A stretch of DNA of 64,000 nt, taken from NCBI GenBank assembly GCA_003116975.1, contig BGKB01000012.1, positions 310,001 to 374,000 on the forward strand, written 5' to 3'. This stretch comes from Aurantiochytrium sp. KH105 (Eukaryota > Sar > Bigyra > Thraustochytrida > Thraustochytriidae). Shown piece by piece: positions 28,835 through 40,192 of this stretch (the stretch's first letter is position 1; each line of letters starts with the position of its first letter). The notes under the pieces are model-generated. The model saw nothing but the letters and a program-made list of their open reading frames with translations, was not told the DNA's origin and did not search any database. The position numbers and the translations under genes were made by a program.

Positions 28835-31692
28835 TTTCGTCAATTGAATTTAGGATTATCTCTCCTCTTTTGTTCCTTTTTGTCTTGCTTGCTGATTTCC
28901 AAGGACGCAGGATGTAAAATACTGTCCATGGTGTATGGACTTGCAGATTGTCCCTGTTGAGCTTGTCTCCATAAACTTCAAAGACTAGAGAGAGAGAGAC
29001 AGAGAAAAAGCTACCAGTAAATCCGGAGGGAGGATTTTCATAATCCAACTCGTCTTTGTGAAGAAAAAAAAGCTCGCTCGCATAGTATATATACATTTTT
29101 GCTTTCATGTTAGTCTCATCTCACGTTTTGTCCTGTATTATCTTCACCACGCGACTTCACTACTTTATGAAGTTGGAACAAAAGAAGGAGCTCGCTCGCT
29201 TTATACCAGAGGCACCCAAATGTTGGTTGAAGGACAATCATGAAATTGATGGTGTCGCGAAAGGAGATAAATATAGCAGGCAGATTTCATCTGACACATC
29301 CGGTTTTTGACAATTTTTTTCTTCTGCCGAATGAATAAATGCTTTCGGAGCGGAGCGGTGTGGCAAGCGCGCAGCGCCTATATATACACACACACACCTC
29401 ACTCTGCTGCTGCCAACGCGTCCGGAATGGACTCGGAGGCTATTTTGCAGACCACACCAAGACATCCGGAATGGATTTACAGGCTGGGACCTCCGATGAT
29501 GCGCTCTTGTAAGCGCTTTCACGGCACATACTTTGCACCCGCTCCGACGCCGGCGCGTCAGCAGCAGCCTGCAGGGCCGCGGTCTGACCGCCGCGGATCC
29601 GCCCGAATCCGAATTGGCGCGGTGGGATACGTACACTCGCATGCGTGCATGCATGCATTCTTGCATGTGCGTGCGTGGCTGGCAACGAAGGACTTGAGAG
29701 GTGTCCGTCCACTCCGCTGCCGCCGCGCATTGCTCTTGCTCTTGCCGGGACCTTTTGCCATCGGCGCTGCGACAGTGCGGGCGACCGACCGACCAACCGA
29801 CACACAGGCTCTCGCCCTAACCGTCATCGCGCCCCCGTCACGCTCTCAATCGGGCCGGGCGGGTGCGGACGCGAAGCGCGGCAGGCTCTTCGTGTCGTGT
29901 GCATGCGCGTCAACGTCTCGTGTCGTCTCGTCGTGGCGGCTGCGGATGCGAGGCACTCATTCTCTGGCGGGTGGATGTACGTCGCATCGCGTCGCGTCGA
30001 ATCGCGTTACATCGCGTCTCGCCGGCGGGTTTGTCTACTTCGGACTAACTCGGATGCATCATCGCCACAGTCCGCCGCGTACACAAAACCGCGCCGGACT
30101 GTGGCCATCCTGCCTCGCCCACACTCGGAGCTAGCACACAGCGCGCAGCTTCTTGCGCGTGTGGGCGCGTGGCCCTTTCTAATGTGCCACGCCGCGGTTT
30201 CCCCCCACTCCCCCCTCCCCACTCTCGCCCGCACTATGCGTGTGGGGACCAGTCTTTGAACCGCTTGCTTCATTGTGGTGTACGGTTCGCCGGAGCGCTT
30301 TCAAGCACAAAGCAGCTGCGGAAGCAAGGACGAAAGCAGGCTGCTCTCCGTCGACCCCGCCTCGCTGTGGCTGCTGCGCTGCAGACGCCAGGCCCCGCCC
30401 TACACCCGCGCACACCACACTGCACACGCGGTGTTCTGGTCGCTGCGGGCGCTGCGGTGAGAAGCAAAAGCTGCCGCAGTGCGGCGGGTCTGTTCGCGGG
30501 CGCGGCCGGTGCGGAAGTTGCCCGCGAACGGTGAGAAGCTGCGCTGCTTCTGCGCTGCTTCTGCGCGCAAGCCGCCAGCTTCTTCATCCTGCTACCTCTT
30601 CCGCGCTCCCGCCAGTGCGTGCGTGTGTGCGCGAGTACGCCAAGCTGCTGCAGCTTCCGGCCTCCTTCCTCGTTCCGCTCCGCGGCGAGCCAGGTCCCCA
30701 GGCCGCAGCAGCAGGTGCAGCAGCAGCAGGTGCAGCAGCAGCAGGTGCAGCAGCGAGCAACCCTGGGTGGCGCTGTCGCTCACGAACTGACTGGCAGCAG
30801 GGTTTCGCCGCGACTTCGCGCGTACGTACGTGCGGAGCTCGACTAAGCCCGGGCTTTGTGGGCAACGGACATGGGCGGACCGCGGCCGGTCCGGCCGGCG
30901 GCGGCTGCAGACCGAGGTCCCGGGTCCTGGACTGCGGCAGCGACAATGACCGCGACCCCGTTCCATTTCCCCCTTGGTGTTTTAGCAGCAGCAGGCAGAA
31001 TGGGCTTTTCTTTTTTCATCTGGCTGGCCGGCTGCGGTCGACGGAGAGCCTGCGACTGGCTGCTGCCTGCCTGGGTCAGGCGCGGTCAGGCCGCCGCGGC
31101 GCCGTGGGCTGCTGGCATGAATGCGTGCCCGCACGACAGCACGCGTGGGCGCGGCCTGGATCCGCCGTGTGCCGATGCGGCGCGGGACGAGGCATGACGC
31201 AACGCGGGTCCTGAGTTCGCGGGGCGGACGCCTGGACCGGCCGACGCGCACAGCTGTGGGGGCGTGGGATGTCTGGCTGCTGCGTTCCGGCTTCGTGCCT
31301 CTTTTTCTCCCTTGCGGCTCCATTCGTCGCTCGCTATACCTCCCTTCGCGGGCGGTCCGGACTTCTGCGCGGCCAGTCGCGGGGCCCGTCTCGCTCCGTC
31401 CTTGCTCGCTTCGTTGCGCCGCGACGGCGGCTGGGCGGGCAGGCGGCAGGGCTGTTTCTCTTTCGCATCCTCCTAGCTGCCGGACTCAGACGCGCGAGGC
31501 GTTTATTTGCGGCAGGGTGTGGCTGTGGCGTGCGCACCTCGGACGAGGCGGGCGGACTAGGCTCGTGCCATTCCTGGGTTTGGTCTTCGCAGTCGCAGGT
31601 GTCGCTTCCTTTCCTGTTCTTCCAAAGGCTCCCGCGCGCCTGCTCTGCCTCGGGAACGAGGTTTCATCCTAGATTACTTTCGAATGCCATAG
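28835..31692. other. 2.9-kb gene-free region, TATA-like sites and simple repeats
   Basis: Beyond the myosin stop. TATA-like CTATATATACAC at about 29378-29390 and GTATATATAC at about 29085-29094 are the only promoter-like sites. Open frames downstream of them lack homology and consist of Arg/Ala/Ser-rich GC artefacts. An array of 15-bp units lies at 30704-30755. Confidence 0.5.
30704..30755 (+). repeat. 15-bp tandem repeat (GCAGCAGCAGCAGGT type, about 3.5 copies)
   Basis: A regular GCAGCAGCAGGT array inside the gene-free region. Confidence 0.8.
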
Positions 31693-33860
31693 CCCCATCC
31701 TTTTGCTAAATCAATTAAAAATGCCGACTTACCATATTATTTCGAATTAATTCCAATCTTCAGCTTATTCCTATCAAACGGCTTTACTTAGTAATCGGCA
31801 CCTAACTATTTTTTTTTGTTTCTTCGTGGAGTTTTGTCTATGTTCGACCACTAAGAGTTTTGGCCACTAAGGGTGGGGGGGTCGGGCGCGCGTAAGCTCT
31901 GGCTCGAGCTTGCGGAGCTTGGGCTGATCAGATCTTCTTCTGAGCTACTGCAGCTTGAGCCTGTAGTGCTGAGGCTCCGTCCTTCTTGTCGGTGTCTCCA
32001 TTCCGACTCATTTGAACTGAGCTCTTCATCGCAAATATCTGTCGTCCCATCCGAGGCCCATTGTCCACAATGTCGTGCCGGAATTGCGAATCTGCGAGCT
32101 CAGATTCCGAAAGAGTGCTCCTTACTCGCCAAGGGTTGTCGTTAACGTCACTAATCATGCAAAATGAGCAGTTCCTCGACGCAAGGGATTCCCATAGCCA
32201 GCGCTTTGAGTAGCCACGGTCCGCTGCGAATAAACAGCTTATGTTGTCGCCAAGATGTTTGCGAAGGTCGTCGAGGATTTGGTTCACCGCAATCCTTTGT
32301 GACCATTCAACACGACGATGATGCCGGATGGAATACATGAGGCGATGAAGCGCATCAGCGCAAGCGTCGTTTTTTAGCCCGTCCTTTCCCGCCTTTTTGT
32401 CGCTAACTGCACGAGATAAGAGATCGCTTGCTCGTGTACCGACGAGTTCGTCATCCAGCACGAGGCACGTATGCGGTGTGAGAGCAACACTGCGCGTGTC
32501 AGCGAATGCAAGTTTTTCGATGTCTTCTCAATCGTTGACAACGTTCGCCGAGTCATGCCATGTGTTGGATGTTCCCAATCTCGTCTTCGGATCTATCATC
32601 GTGAGAGCTTTTTGAATCTTGGTGAAGCGCTCCTCAGAGAGCTCGTTCGCCCTCGAACGCAGACCGTACTGACCGTTGCTGTACGCTCTCATAAATACTA
32701 AAGCGAAGTCCTTGACTCCAACACACTGATGGACGACCAGGACCGCAAGGAACTCCCAAATTCTACAAGGGTCAGTGGTGGTTCGCATTGTGTGGCCAGA
32801 ATGACCCTGGCGTTTTCAAAAAGCTCCTTTACGAGTCGTTCCCCAATGATGCGGAATATAATTAACATGTTCAGTTGAGGCTCTTCGAAGCCGTATGCAA
32901 CCGAACGAGCCTGAAGCTTTTCGCATATAGAATCGAGCTGCGCCTTTACACGTCGATCAAAGACAAAAGATCGAACATCATCCTCCCAAAGAACATTGTA
33001 TTCGTCTGGACAAGGGAGCGGAGTCCAATCGCCATTAATGTGAGCGCCGCTTTTCTGAGTCTCTCGATCCTGGGATCTCTGTGCGCTTGAGCTCGAAGAG
33101 GACTGGTAGTAAGGACACTCCTTCGCGTTCTTTCGCTTATGCGTTGATGATCCACACCATTGGCACGCATTGGGCATCTTACGTTTCGTTTTCGTACCCT
33201 TCGCTTGCCGTGCGAGTGCCTTGGGATTGCTCTCCAGACGTCGAGTTTTGAGCAAGTTGTACGCACGAGACAGTGGATGCAGGGACCATCATGACCTCGA
33301 CTTCTCCTCCGACTGCTTCGTTCGCAACTCTATCTTCATCCGCGCTTCCGTCTTCGCTCGCAACCCTCACTTTGCGCTTCTTCGACATCCTAACGACCAC
33401 GCGTCAACCTAACGATCTCTCCTCGATGATCAATGCCGTCCTCTGCAACCAGAACAAGCCTGGGAAGGCGCAGAGAGTTCTGCCACGAGCGAGATCGCGA
33501 CAGCTGCAACCACGCGCTCACGCGTAGCGCCTTCGGGCCTTGCAAGAAGCTGCGCAAGCGCCGCAAGCGCACGCTGTCGTTCGCAGACTTCAAGCCGTCA
33601 CACGCCCCACTGAGATCTGCAAAAGCATCAAATCTCCTCGAAACCTTTTTCAATCATCTGACTGAATTTAGCGAAGATAATAGCAACCAAGAGGAATAGG
33701 TCTCTTGATTCTCGAGCGCGTAGCTACGCGCACCAACCAACGGCAAGGTTTCTCCAAGGGGCCTTTCAGATGATTTTTAGTGCTTTTTTGCTGATTTTAG
33801 TGCCTTTTGGCCAGTCGCTCAACTCGATTTGTAAAAATTACTAACTAAAAAAGGATGGGG
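31693..33860. mobile_element. Decayed DNA transposon with terminal inverted repeats
   Basis: An AT-richer block of about 2.2 kb stands out from the very GC-rich DNA on both sides. Its edges carry CCCCATCCTTTT (31693-31704) and the inverted AAAAGGATGGGG (33849-33860). Near each end, two short CACTAA-type words face inward (31848-31871 on the left, TTAGTGC at 33777-33783 and 33797-33803 on the right), as expected for transposase-binding subterminal repeats. Inside is a minus-strand transposase-like coding region. No clear target-site duplication was found, so exact ends are approximate. The superfamily is uncertain; a piggyBac/DDE_Tnp_1_7-like or IS4-like element is the best reading. Confidence 0.6.
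31928..33400 (-). pseudogene. Broken DDE-transposase-like gene with zinc-knuckle motif
   Basis: From its 5' side the minus-strand region reads an Lys/Arg-rich start (MSKKRKVRVASEDGSADEDR), then, in another frame, a C-x2-C-x4-H-x7-C zinc knuckle (CQWCGSSTHKRKNAKEC, about 33117-33165) and a helical part, then in the first frame again ELSEERFTKIQKALTMID, and finally LDDELVGTRASD and FAADRGYSKRWLWESL, which resemble the Asp-bearing blocks of a DDE catalytic core. One in-frame stop (about 32528-32530) and at least one frame change interrupt it, so it should not make an active enzyme. An intron could account for the first frame change. The assignment to transposase is by motif resemblance only. Confidence 0.5.
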
Positions 33861-36800
33861 GAAGAAAGAGGGAGGGAGCGAAGTAAGCTAGCTCGCAGCG
33901 GCGGGGAGGGCAGGGGCACCCGGCTGCGGCTGGCTGGCACCCGGCGCGGCGCGGCCGCCTGCAGGCCGGACACCTGTGAGGGTCAAGACTCGGTGGCGCC
34001 GCCGCCAGAAGCAGCAGGTTGGCTGGCCGGCCGCTGCGACGCCTGTGCCAGTTGCCACGTCGGCCAGGCAGGGCAGCTTCGTTCGCCCTGGCGCGGCGTT
34101 GGCCTCGCTGGCAGTCGGTCCGGCCAACAGCTGGCCGGCTGGTTGGTGGCTGCGAATGAAGGGGAGAAAAGAAAGAAAGAAAGAACGAAAGAAGGCCGCC
34201 CGAGAACTTCCCGCGCAGGGGCGGCATACGACGGGGCGGTTTCTCGTCGCGAAGACTTGCGCGGAGCCCCTTTGCAAAGGTGCGCCTACCGCTTCAGGCG
34301 GTCATCGCATCATTGGGAAGGGGGGCTGCGTGCGAGTCGAGAGGGAGACGCTGGGTAGCCGTCCCGCAGCGTCATCGCCGCGCGACGGCTCGTTGAAGAG
34401 GCGGCGGCGGCCCCTCAGCGGCCCGCAGTGGTCCGCAGCGTGTGCGTGCGGCAGGGACGGGGGGGCCGGCCGCGGTTGCTGCGCAAGCGCAGAGGGGGCG
34501 GGATTCGGCGCGCAGACGGTGGCTTTCGGGACGTTGGGGTCCCACAGTGGTGGGTCCAGCGTCGAGAGAGAGGGAGAGAGATGGCCGGCAGCGGCCGGCC
34601 CGCGCTGCCGACGCGGCGAAGCGAAGCTTTCCGCCGAGCGTGGTGCAGCGCAGCGCGCAGACAACCCCTCGCCGGCGTCCGTTCCGTCCGTGGAGCCAGG
34701 GGCGAGAAGAAGAAGAAGCAGACAGACGAAGGCGAGTAAGGAGAAGAAGAAGAAGAAGAAGAAGAAGAAGATCCGTTCCGTAGGTCGGCGGCGGCGCGGC
34801 AGTGCTGGCGGCGCCCCCGGCCCGGCCACCGCGGGCGAAATGAAAGCCCAACAGAGAAGAAAGGAAAAAAAAAGAAAAGAAAAGAAAAGAAAGCGGGAAA
34901 AAAACCCGCCCGCCCGAGAGCGGGCAAGGATGCCGGAGACGAGGATGCATTCTTTGGCGCGATACAGTTGGCGGACGGCGCGCAGCTGGGCCCGGCCGGG
35001 AAGCGGCGTCCGCGAAGAAGCGAGGCGCGAGTCGCTGCGGCCGGCCGCGGACAGGCGAGGGAGGGAGGGAGGGCCTGGTCTCCTGGGCTGGTCTGCCGGC
35101 CGGCCGCGAGGCGCAAGACGCAGAGCGAGCTCGGATTTGGACTCTCCGCGAGAGGGCGGCGCGGGAGGCGGAGGAAGGAAGGAAGGAAGGAAGGAAGGAA
35201 GGAGGAAAGGAAGGAAGGAGGTCTTCGCAGGGCTCCCTCGCAGGCAGGCAGGCGTGAGCGTGTGATGCGATCGTGGAAACGGCGCCGTCCTCGCGAGGGA
35301 GCGAGAAAGCGCGGCACGGTACGAGCGCCGCACCGTTCGCAGCTGAGCTTTCCGAGGGAGAAGGGTTTCGAGACGATTCGAAATGAATCGAAATGAAATG
35401 AAATGAAATCAATCGAAATAACATTCATTGGCTTGGCAAAGGAAAGAACGAACGAACGAACGAACGAACGAAAGAAAAAAAGGAAAAAAGAAAGAAAAAA
35501 AATTGAAAAGAAAGAACAACTTGAAAGAAAGGGCAACTGCGACCTGCCGGGCCCCGCGAAGCGGCCTCCAAGTAAGTAAGGAAGGAAGGCTGGCAGGAAG
35601 GAAGGAAGCAAGGAGGGAAGACAAGAAGGAAGCCGCGACCGGCGCCAGCGACGCGACGCGACGCGACGACGATAGCAGCTCAGCTCAGCGCAGCGCAGCT
35701 CAGCGCAGCTCAGCGCAGCAGCAGCGCAGCGAGGCCGGTTTGAATCCGCGCGCTCGCTTCTTTTCCTCTCCTTCCTTCCTTCCTTCCTTCCTTTCCTTTC
35801 TTTTCTTTTCTTTTCCTTTTTTCTCAAACCTGCTCACAATTCCGCTGCTGCTCACGCCGCCGCCGCCGCCTGCCGCGACCTGCCGAGCGTCTGCGCCGCG
35901 TCCACGTGGCCGCGCCGCGAAGAGCGCCGCGCTCGCTGCCCGGCCAGCGAGCGAGAGCTCGCTGTATGCTGCAGACAGGTGCGGCGTCGCTCTGCCTGCT
36001 TGCCTGCCTGCCTGCCTGCCGTGAGAGCGCGGACGGCGAGTCCAGAGTCCAAAAGGGCGCCCCGCCACCGGCCTGCCTGCCTGCCTAGCCGCCGTCGCCC
36101 GACCGGTCGTTCGAATCGGGTCGAGGAGTCTCTCTCGTCCGCGGCCTCTCTCGAGGCCGGCAGACTGGGAAAGCAGGCGAGGCGAGGCGAGGCGAGGCGC
36201 GCAGGGAGGGGTTCCTCGCGGCAGCCGCGCTCGCGACGCAGAGAAGGCAGGCAGCGGACAGGGCTGCGCCGCGAAGCGGGCGGGAGGAGAGAGCGAGAGC
36301 GTCCGTCCACCTCCCTGAGCGCATCGACGCATCGGGGCATACATTCAAGCATCCATCCGTCAATCCATCCGTCCAGAGCGCCGCCTTCGACCACCCGCCC
36401 GCCCCAGCGAAGCGGAGCAAGGCGCGGCAGCGCGGAGCAAGAGCAGAGCGGCAAGTCGTCCGACCGGCCGGCCGGCCGGCCAGCCAGCCAGCCAGCCAGC
36501 AAGCAGCCAGCGCGAGGTTGAGAGATAGATCGAGAGTCTCGTGTCGTCTCGTCTGGTCTGGTCTCGTCGAGACCGGCCTCGTCGCAGCCTCGATTCGATC
36601 TCCCTTCGCCTCCCTCCGGTCGACCCGCTCCGGCTCAGGCCAGGGCGCGCGCGCGCGGGGAAGAACGAGCAGCAGCGGCCGCTGGAACCTAAGCCGTGCT
36701 TGCGCTCCCAGTTCGCGCACGCGGCTTGCGGAGAGTAATTAGGGAACGAGCTCGTGCTCGTGTTCGCGCTCGTCGCGCTGGACACGGTCGCGGCCTACCT

Positions 36801-37542
36801 CGAAGGCGCACATTTGCGCATACGCTCGGCACGAGGCAGCGGGGCTCATTCGCACAGCCTCGCGCGCTCCCATTCCATTCCATTCCATTCCATTCCATCC
36901 CATTCCGTCGTCGCCTCTTATCCGGTTACGCACTCACCCCCGATCGAGCCAGCGAAGCGCGGCACACGGCAACGAAAGAAACAAAGAAGCAAGCAAGCGC
37001 ACCATCACAGCGGCGGCGGTCTCATCGGTCTCCTCCATCCCCGCCGTGCGACATTTCTTTCATCCCGGCGAGCCCTCGCCTCGCCGTCTCCTTGCGCTCC
37101 CTCCACAGACTGACCCATCAAACGATCGATCTCTCGCGCCACCTCTCTCACCTAAACCTCCCTCCCTTCCTGCACCCGACCGCGCTCGCGCCGACCGATC
37201 GCGCGCGCGTACCTCGCCCGCTTAGGTGAGCGAGCCGGCGGTCTCGAGCGCGTGCTCCTCCAGAGCGGAGGCGAGAGGCAGCTGAGCTGGTACGTACTGT
37301 CCGTTCCGGGCGTCACTCGTGCTGGGACCGTAGCAGGTGCACGCACGAAGCAAGCAAGTGCAAGGACTGCGAGCCCGCACTGCAATCGCGGGGGCCTCGA
37401 GGAAGCTGCAGCTGGCCGCGAGCCAGCAGCAGGCGGCCAGCAAACCAGGAACAGAAAAGTAAGCCCGCGAGGCCTCGGCAGGGCCGCGCGAGACCGGGCA
37501 GCGGAGAAAGCGGCAGAGCAGAGCAGAGCGGAGCGGAGCAGG
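33861..37542. other. 3.7-kb gene-free region dominated by microsatellites and purine/pyrimidine tracts
   Basis: Tracts read by eye: AAG (about 34741-34770), AAAAG (about 34862-34893), GGAA (about 35171-35219), AAATG (about 35382-35407), ACGA (about 35443-35470), AGCTC/AGCGC (about 35667-35733), TTCC and TTTTC (about 35771-35822), TGCC (about 36000-36020), GCGAG (about 36176-36200), CCGG then CCAG (about 36470-36500) and CATTC (about 36868-36897). The plus strand is strongly purine-biased from 34.7 to 35.6 kb and then flips to pyrimidine. Long open frames here encode low-complexity sequence in several frames at once, so none is supported. Confidence 0.6.
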
Positions 37543-38127
37543 ATGAGCCGCGCGGCCACGGCAGTGCCGGCGACGGGGATTCCGGCGAGGACGGGCGCGC
37601 ACAAGCGGCGGAGGTCGCTGACGCTCGAGGTGCGCACGCTCCAGGATAAGCGGACGCGCTGCGAGCAGGGGATCCTGAAACTCTCGGGCGCGGCGCGCCT
37701 CGCGGAGGAACAGTATCAAAAGGTCATTGACGGACACGCGTGCTCGCTCTGCAAACGCGCAGACCACGCGCCGGAAGCCGCCAAGCTAGCAGAGGGCCGC
37801 CTCGAACGCACCCTCGACATGTGCGAAAAAACAGTTAGCAACTACCTCTCGAAACACCGCTCCTGCATCACCGAGCTTGCAATGCTCACCGGCAAATCAC
37901 AGCTCGAGAGCACGCGCGACAAGATGCACACCGATGAGTGGTGCTCCTTTGAATTCAAAAAGGGCAAGGTCGCCACACTCCGAGAGCAAAAGGTGCAGAG
38001 CCTTAAAGCCCAGTCCTGTGTTGTCTGTGGCTCCAAGCTCACCAACCTCGCCCACTTTCTCAGCTCGGTGGATCGTCAGGTTTGCGCGCTCGAGTCAGAG
38101 CTCCACGTGCACTCGAACGGCCTCTGA
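37543..38127 (+). CDS. Small coiled-coil protein with two CxxC motifs
   Basis: A 194-residue protein. The first 35 residues are basic and disordered. Residues about 27-60 form a helix (SLTLEVRTLQDKRTRCEQGI), followed by CSLCKRAD, a long helix (LAEGRLERTLDMCEKTVSNY and onward), then CVVCGSKL and a final helix (FLSSVDRQVCALESEL). The CxxC pairs may jointly bind one zinc, or each act as a hook between helices. I do not recognise the family. The start chosen (ATG 37543) begins the conserved-looking part; the open frame continues upstream to 37252 with repeat-derived residues. Confidence 0.65.
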   Translation: MSRAATAVPATGIPARTGAHKRRRSLTLEVRTLQDKRTRCEQGILKLSGAARLAEEQYQKVIDGHACSLCKRADHAPEAAKLAEGRLERTLDMCEKTVSNYLSKHRSCITELAMLTGKSQLESTRDKMHTDEWCSFEFKKGKVATLREQKVQSLKAQSCVVCGSKLTNLAHFLSSVDRQVCALESELHVHSNGL

Positions 38128-38316
38128 GCGAGCGCTCTAGTACGACTGACTTGAGACTTTTTCAAGTTTCTTTGTATGGGTTCGCGGATTTTTTCAGACC
38201 CCTCTCAGCAAACGGACGCTCGACTCCAGCTGGCTTTAGGAAGCCCGCTCGGGTCGCACTCGTCTGTCCGTCTGTGAGAAAACCACTTTGTAGACATTTC
38301 TGTACACGTAATCAAG

Positions 38317-38405
38317 ATAAACCTCATGTGACATCATTACCAATTAGTAGCAAATCATCATCTGGGTGCTTGCTTTATCATCGAAATAAACTTCATGTGA
38401 CATCA
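38317..38405 (+). repeat. Direct repeat ATAAACYTCATGTGACATCA, two copies
   Basis: Copies at 38317-38336 and 38386-38405 agree at 19 of 20 bases, 69 bp apart, in the 3' flank of the CxxC gene. Confidence 0.8.
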
Positions 38406-39020
38406 GAGCATCATTGGTGCGCTTTCTACTTGAAACACACATACTACATAACGCACACCGGGAAAAGAAAAGAAAAGAAGAGAAGAGATTTGTTCGCACA
38501 AAGCAGTCAATACGAAGCAGAATATAAATCCCTATTCTACTTCCGGCCTCGCTCTTATCATAAACAACCCGCGACTGGTTGACAACAAGTTTGCCAACGT
38601 TTCGCAATTTGCAGATTGATATTCGGGCCCTCACACGCAAATGGCTCGGCGAGCTCATTATGGCAATTGGCTGGTGCATACCAGGCTTCCTTCCCATCGG
38701 AGCAGAGTTCAACTCGTCATTTCAAAGTCGCTGACAATCTGGAGCGCCAAACTTACGCGAACGTATCAGTCCGAAGAGTCGTCAGCATTGATTTCTCTTT
38801 TGAAACAGAATAGAAACTCGTGTCATTGGCGCGCTCACGTGTTGCTGATTGGTGCGCCGAATAATCAACAACCAAATTAGGACAATCTCCTTTCTCCAAA
38901 GTTGTAGGCCAAGATGAGAAAGGCCTATAGCTCGAACAACAATTCGTTGGTCCAACGGTTCGTTGGTCTGTGTGCCTACTGATATGAAAAAGCCAATTTA
39001 ACTCGTCAAACAATCAAAGC

Positions 39021-39054
39021 ACCCACTTTCATCGCGTCGGTAGCTCATATGCGC
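39021..39054 (-). repeat. Diverged copy of the 3' end of the adjacent minus-strand gene
   Basis: This matches 39168-39201 at about 28 of 34 bases (ACCCACTTTCAT... to ...CATRYGCGC), 147 bp apart. The latter segment holds the last codons (ACELSAP) and stop of the gene. Confidence 0.6.
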
Positions 39055-39175
39055 AAGATATCGCAGACAACGACTTGATGACCCGTTCGCCTCACGATAC
39101 AGAAAAACCATTCCTACTCAAAAAAGTCGAAGAGCATTTGCACAATACTTTTGGTGGTTTACACAGAACCCACTT

Positions 39176-39829
39176 TCATGGCGCCGAAAGCTCGCATGCG
39201 CCCAGCACGCGTTGCAACCGCGTCAGGAACGCCCCATCGCCTCGCGTCTGCTGTCGGTCAGCAAGCTTACGAAGCGATTTTGCCAAACGGAGTCTCGAAT
39301 AACATCGCCGGGTCCAGTACGCGTCTCCCTCGAGGCAGTCCTCCAAAATGCAGACCACGAGCTCACTTTGCGGGACAATCTCAACGTGCTTCTTCATATT
39401 TGCGATGTCAGCGTCCACAGCAGCTTCGGCGGCGAGGGCCGCGCCAAGAGCCGTCATGAGAAAGTCCGTCTCGCGCAGCATACACCGCCTCATGCGCGCG
39501 TCCACGCAGACCCAGCGAGCGCATTCCAAAGCGAGCGGGCTTGTGGCCAGGCCGTGTTCCAACACGCTCCCAAGCGCCGTGAAGACCGCCATTCTTTGCG
39601 CGCCGGGCTCCAAAACCTCTGGCACAACCGCCGCCGCAACACGCAGGTCTTGCACCGTACGCATCGCGAGCAAACCGCGCAGCAGACGTTCCGCCTCGGC
39701 GGCAGCGAACCCTGCCGCAAGGTACGCCGCGTCGGCCTTGGCTACGACCTCTTCGCTTGCACCTTCGCCGGCCGAAGACCCACTTCCTGCGCGGCACAAA
39801 CCGCGCGCGGCCGTCGCCAGCGGCACCAT
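39176..39829 (-). CDS. Alanine-rich helical protein of unknown function (start uncertain)
   Basis: The last 217 residues, from MVPLATAARGL, read as a well-formed helical protein (AAYLAAGFAAAEAERLLRGL, ALECARWVCVDARMRRCMLR, ELVVCILEDCLEGDAYWTRR). The frame remains open upstream to 40288, and the stretch VRVNVRKSTELETGDLASRV looks protein-like, so the true N-terminus may lie further up, either by direct extension or through an intron whose acceptor could be the TTGCTCAG at about 40031-40038 on the minus strand. Extension to 40288 would overlap the coding start of the divergent gene, which is unlikely. No family recognised; repeated helices suggest an ARM/HEAT-like or helical-bundle fold. Confidence 0.55.
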   Translation of the reverse strand: MVPLATAARGLCRAGSGSSAGEGASEEVVAKADAAYLAAGFAAAEAERLLRGLLAMRTVQDLRVAAAVVPEVLEPGAQRMAVFTALGSVLEHGLATSPLALECARWVCVDARMRRCMLRETDFLMTALGAALAAEAAVDADIANMKKHVEIVPQSELVVCILEDCLEGDAYWTRRCYSRLRLAKSLRKLADRQQTRGDGAFLTRLQRVLGACELSAP

Positions 39830-40192
39830 TTTGCCTCGCGCGCTCCAAGCGAAGCACGGCACGCTTTCCAGCACGCTCTCGATCGCGTGCGCGCGTAAGA
39901 CGCGCGAGGCGAGGTCTCCTGTTTCGAGTTCTGTGCTTTTACGAACGTTGACTCGAACTTCAACTTGGTCTTTTTTGCCCCCCTTGGCAAGCAAGTATAA
40001 GTGCCTTTGGCCCAAAGAGAATGCAACCTGAGCAAAGTCAAGCCAAGCCAAGCCGAGCTGCCGCGGCCTCTGGCGCGAGGGCGCGCGGCGACGCAGGGAG
40101 GCCCAGCCGCCAGCCTCGGCGGCGCCGGCGCGCTCTTTTGCACGTTTCTGCGCACGGCGCGAAAACGTCCGTCCACGGAGGCCGAAATCACC

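Larger units (their letters stand above)
38128..39175. other. 1.0-kb AT-richer intergenic region with duplicated fragments
   Basis: It contains a 20-bp direct repeat (38317-38336 and 38386-38405) and a diverged copy of the next gene's 3' end (39021-39054). An AAAGAA/GAAGA tract lies near 38463-38488. No gene is supported. Confidence 0.5.

Noticed and set aside
29307-30134. Gene downstream of the TATA-like site at 29378
   Set aside because: The open frame starts before the TATA site, has no domain and is rich in Arg/Ser/His from GC-rich repeats; kept only as possible noncoding transcription.
34302-35827. Several open frames of 340-470 residues in the 34-36 kb desert, on both strands
   Set aside because: They overlap in multiple frames and translate microsatellites into Arg/Lys/Ser/Phe-rich low-complexity sequence.
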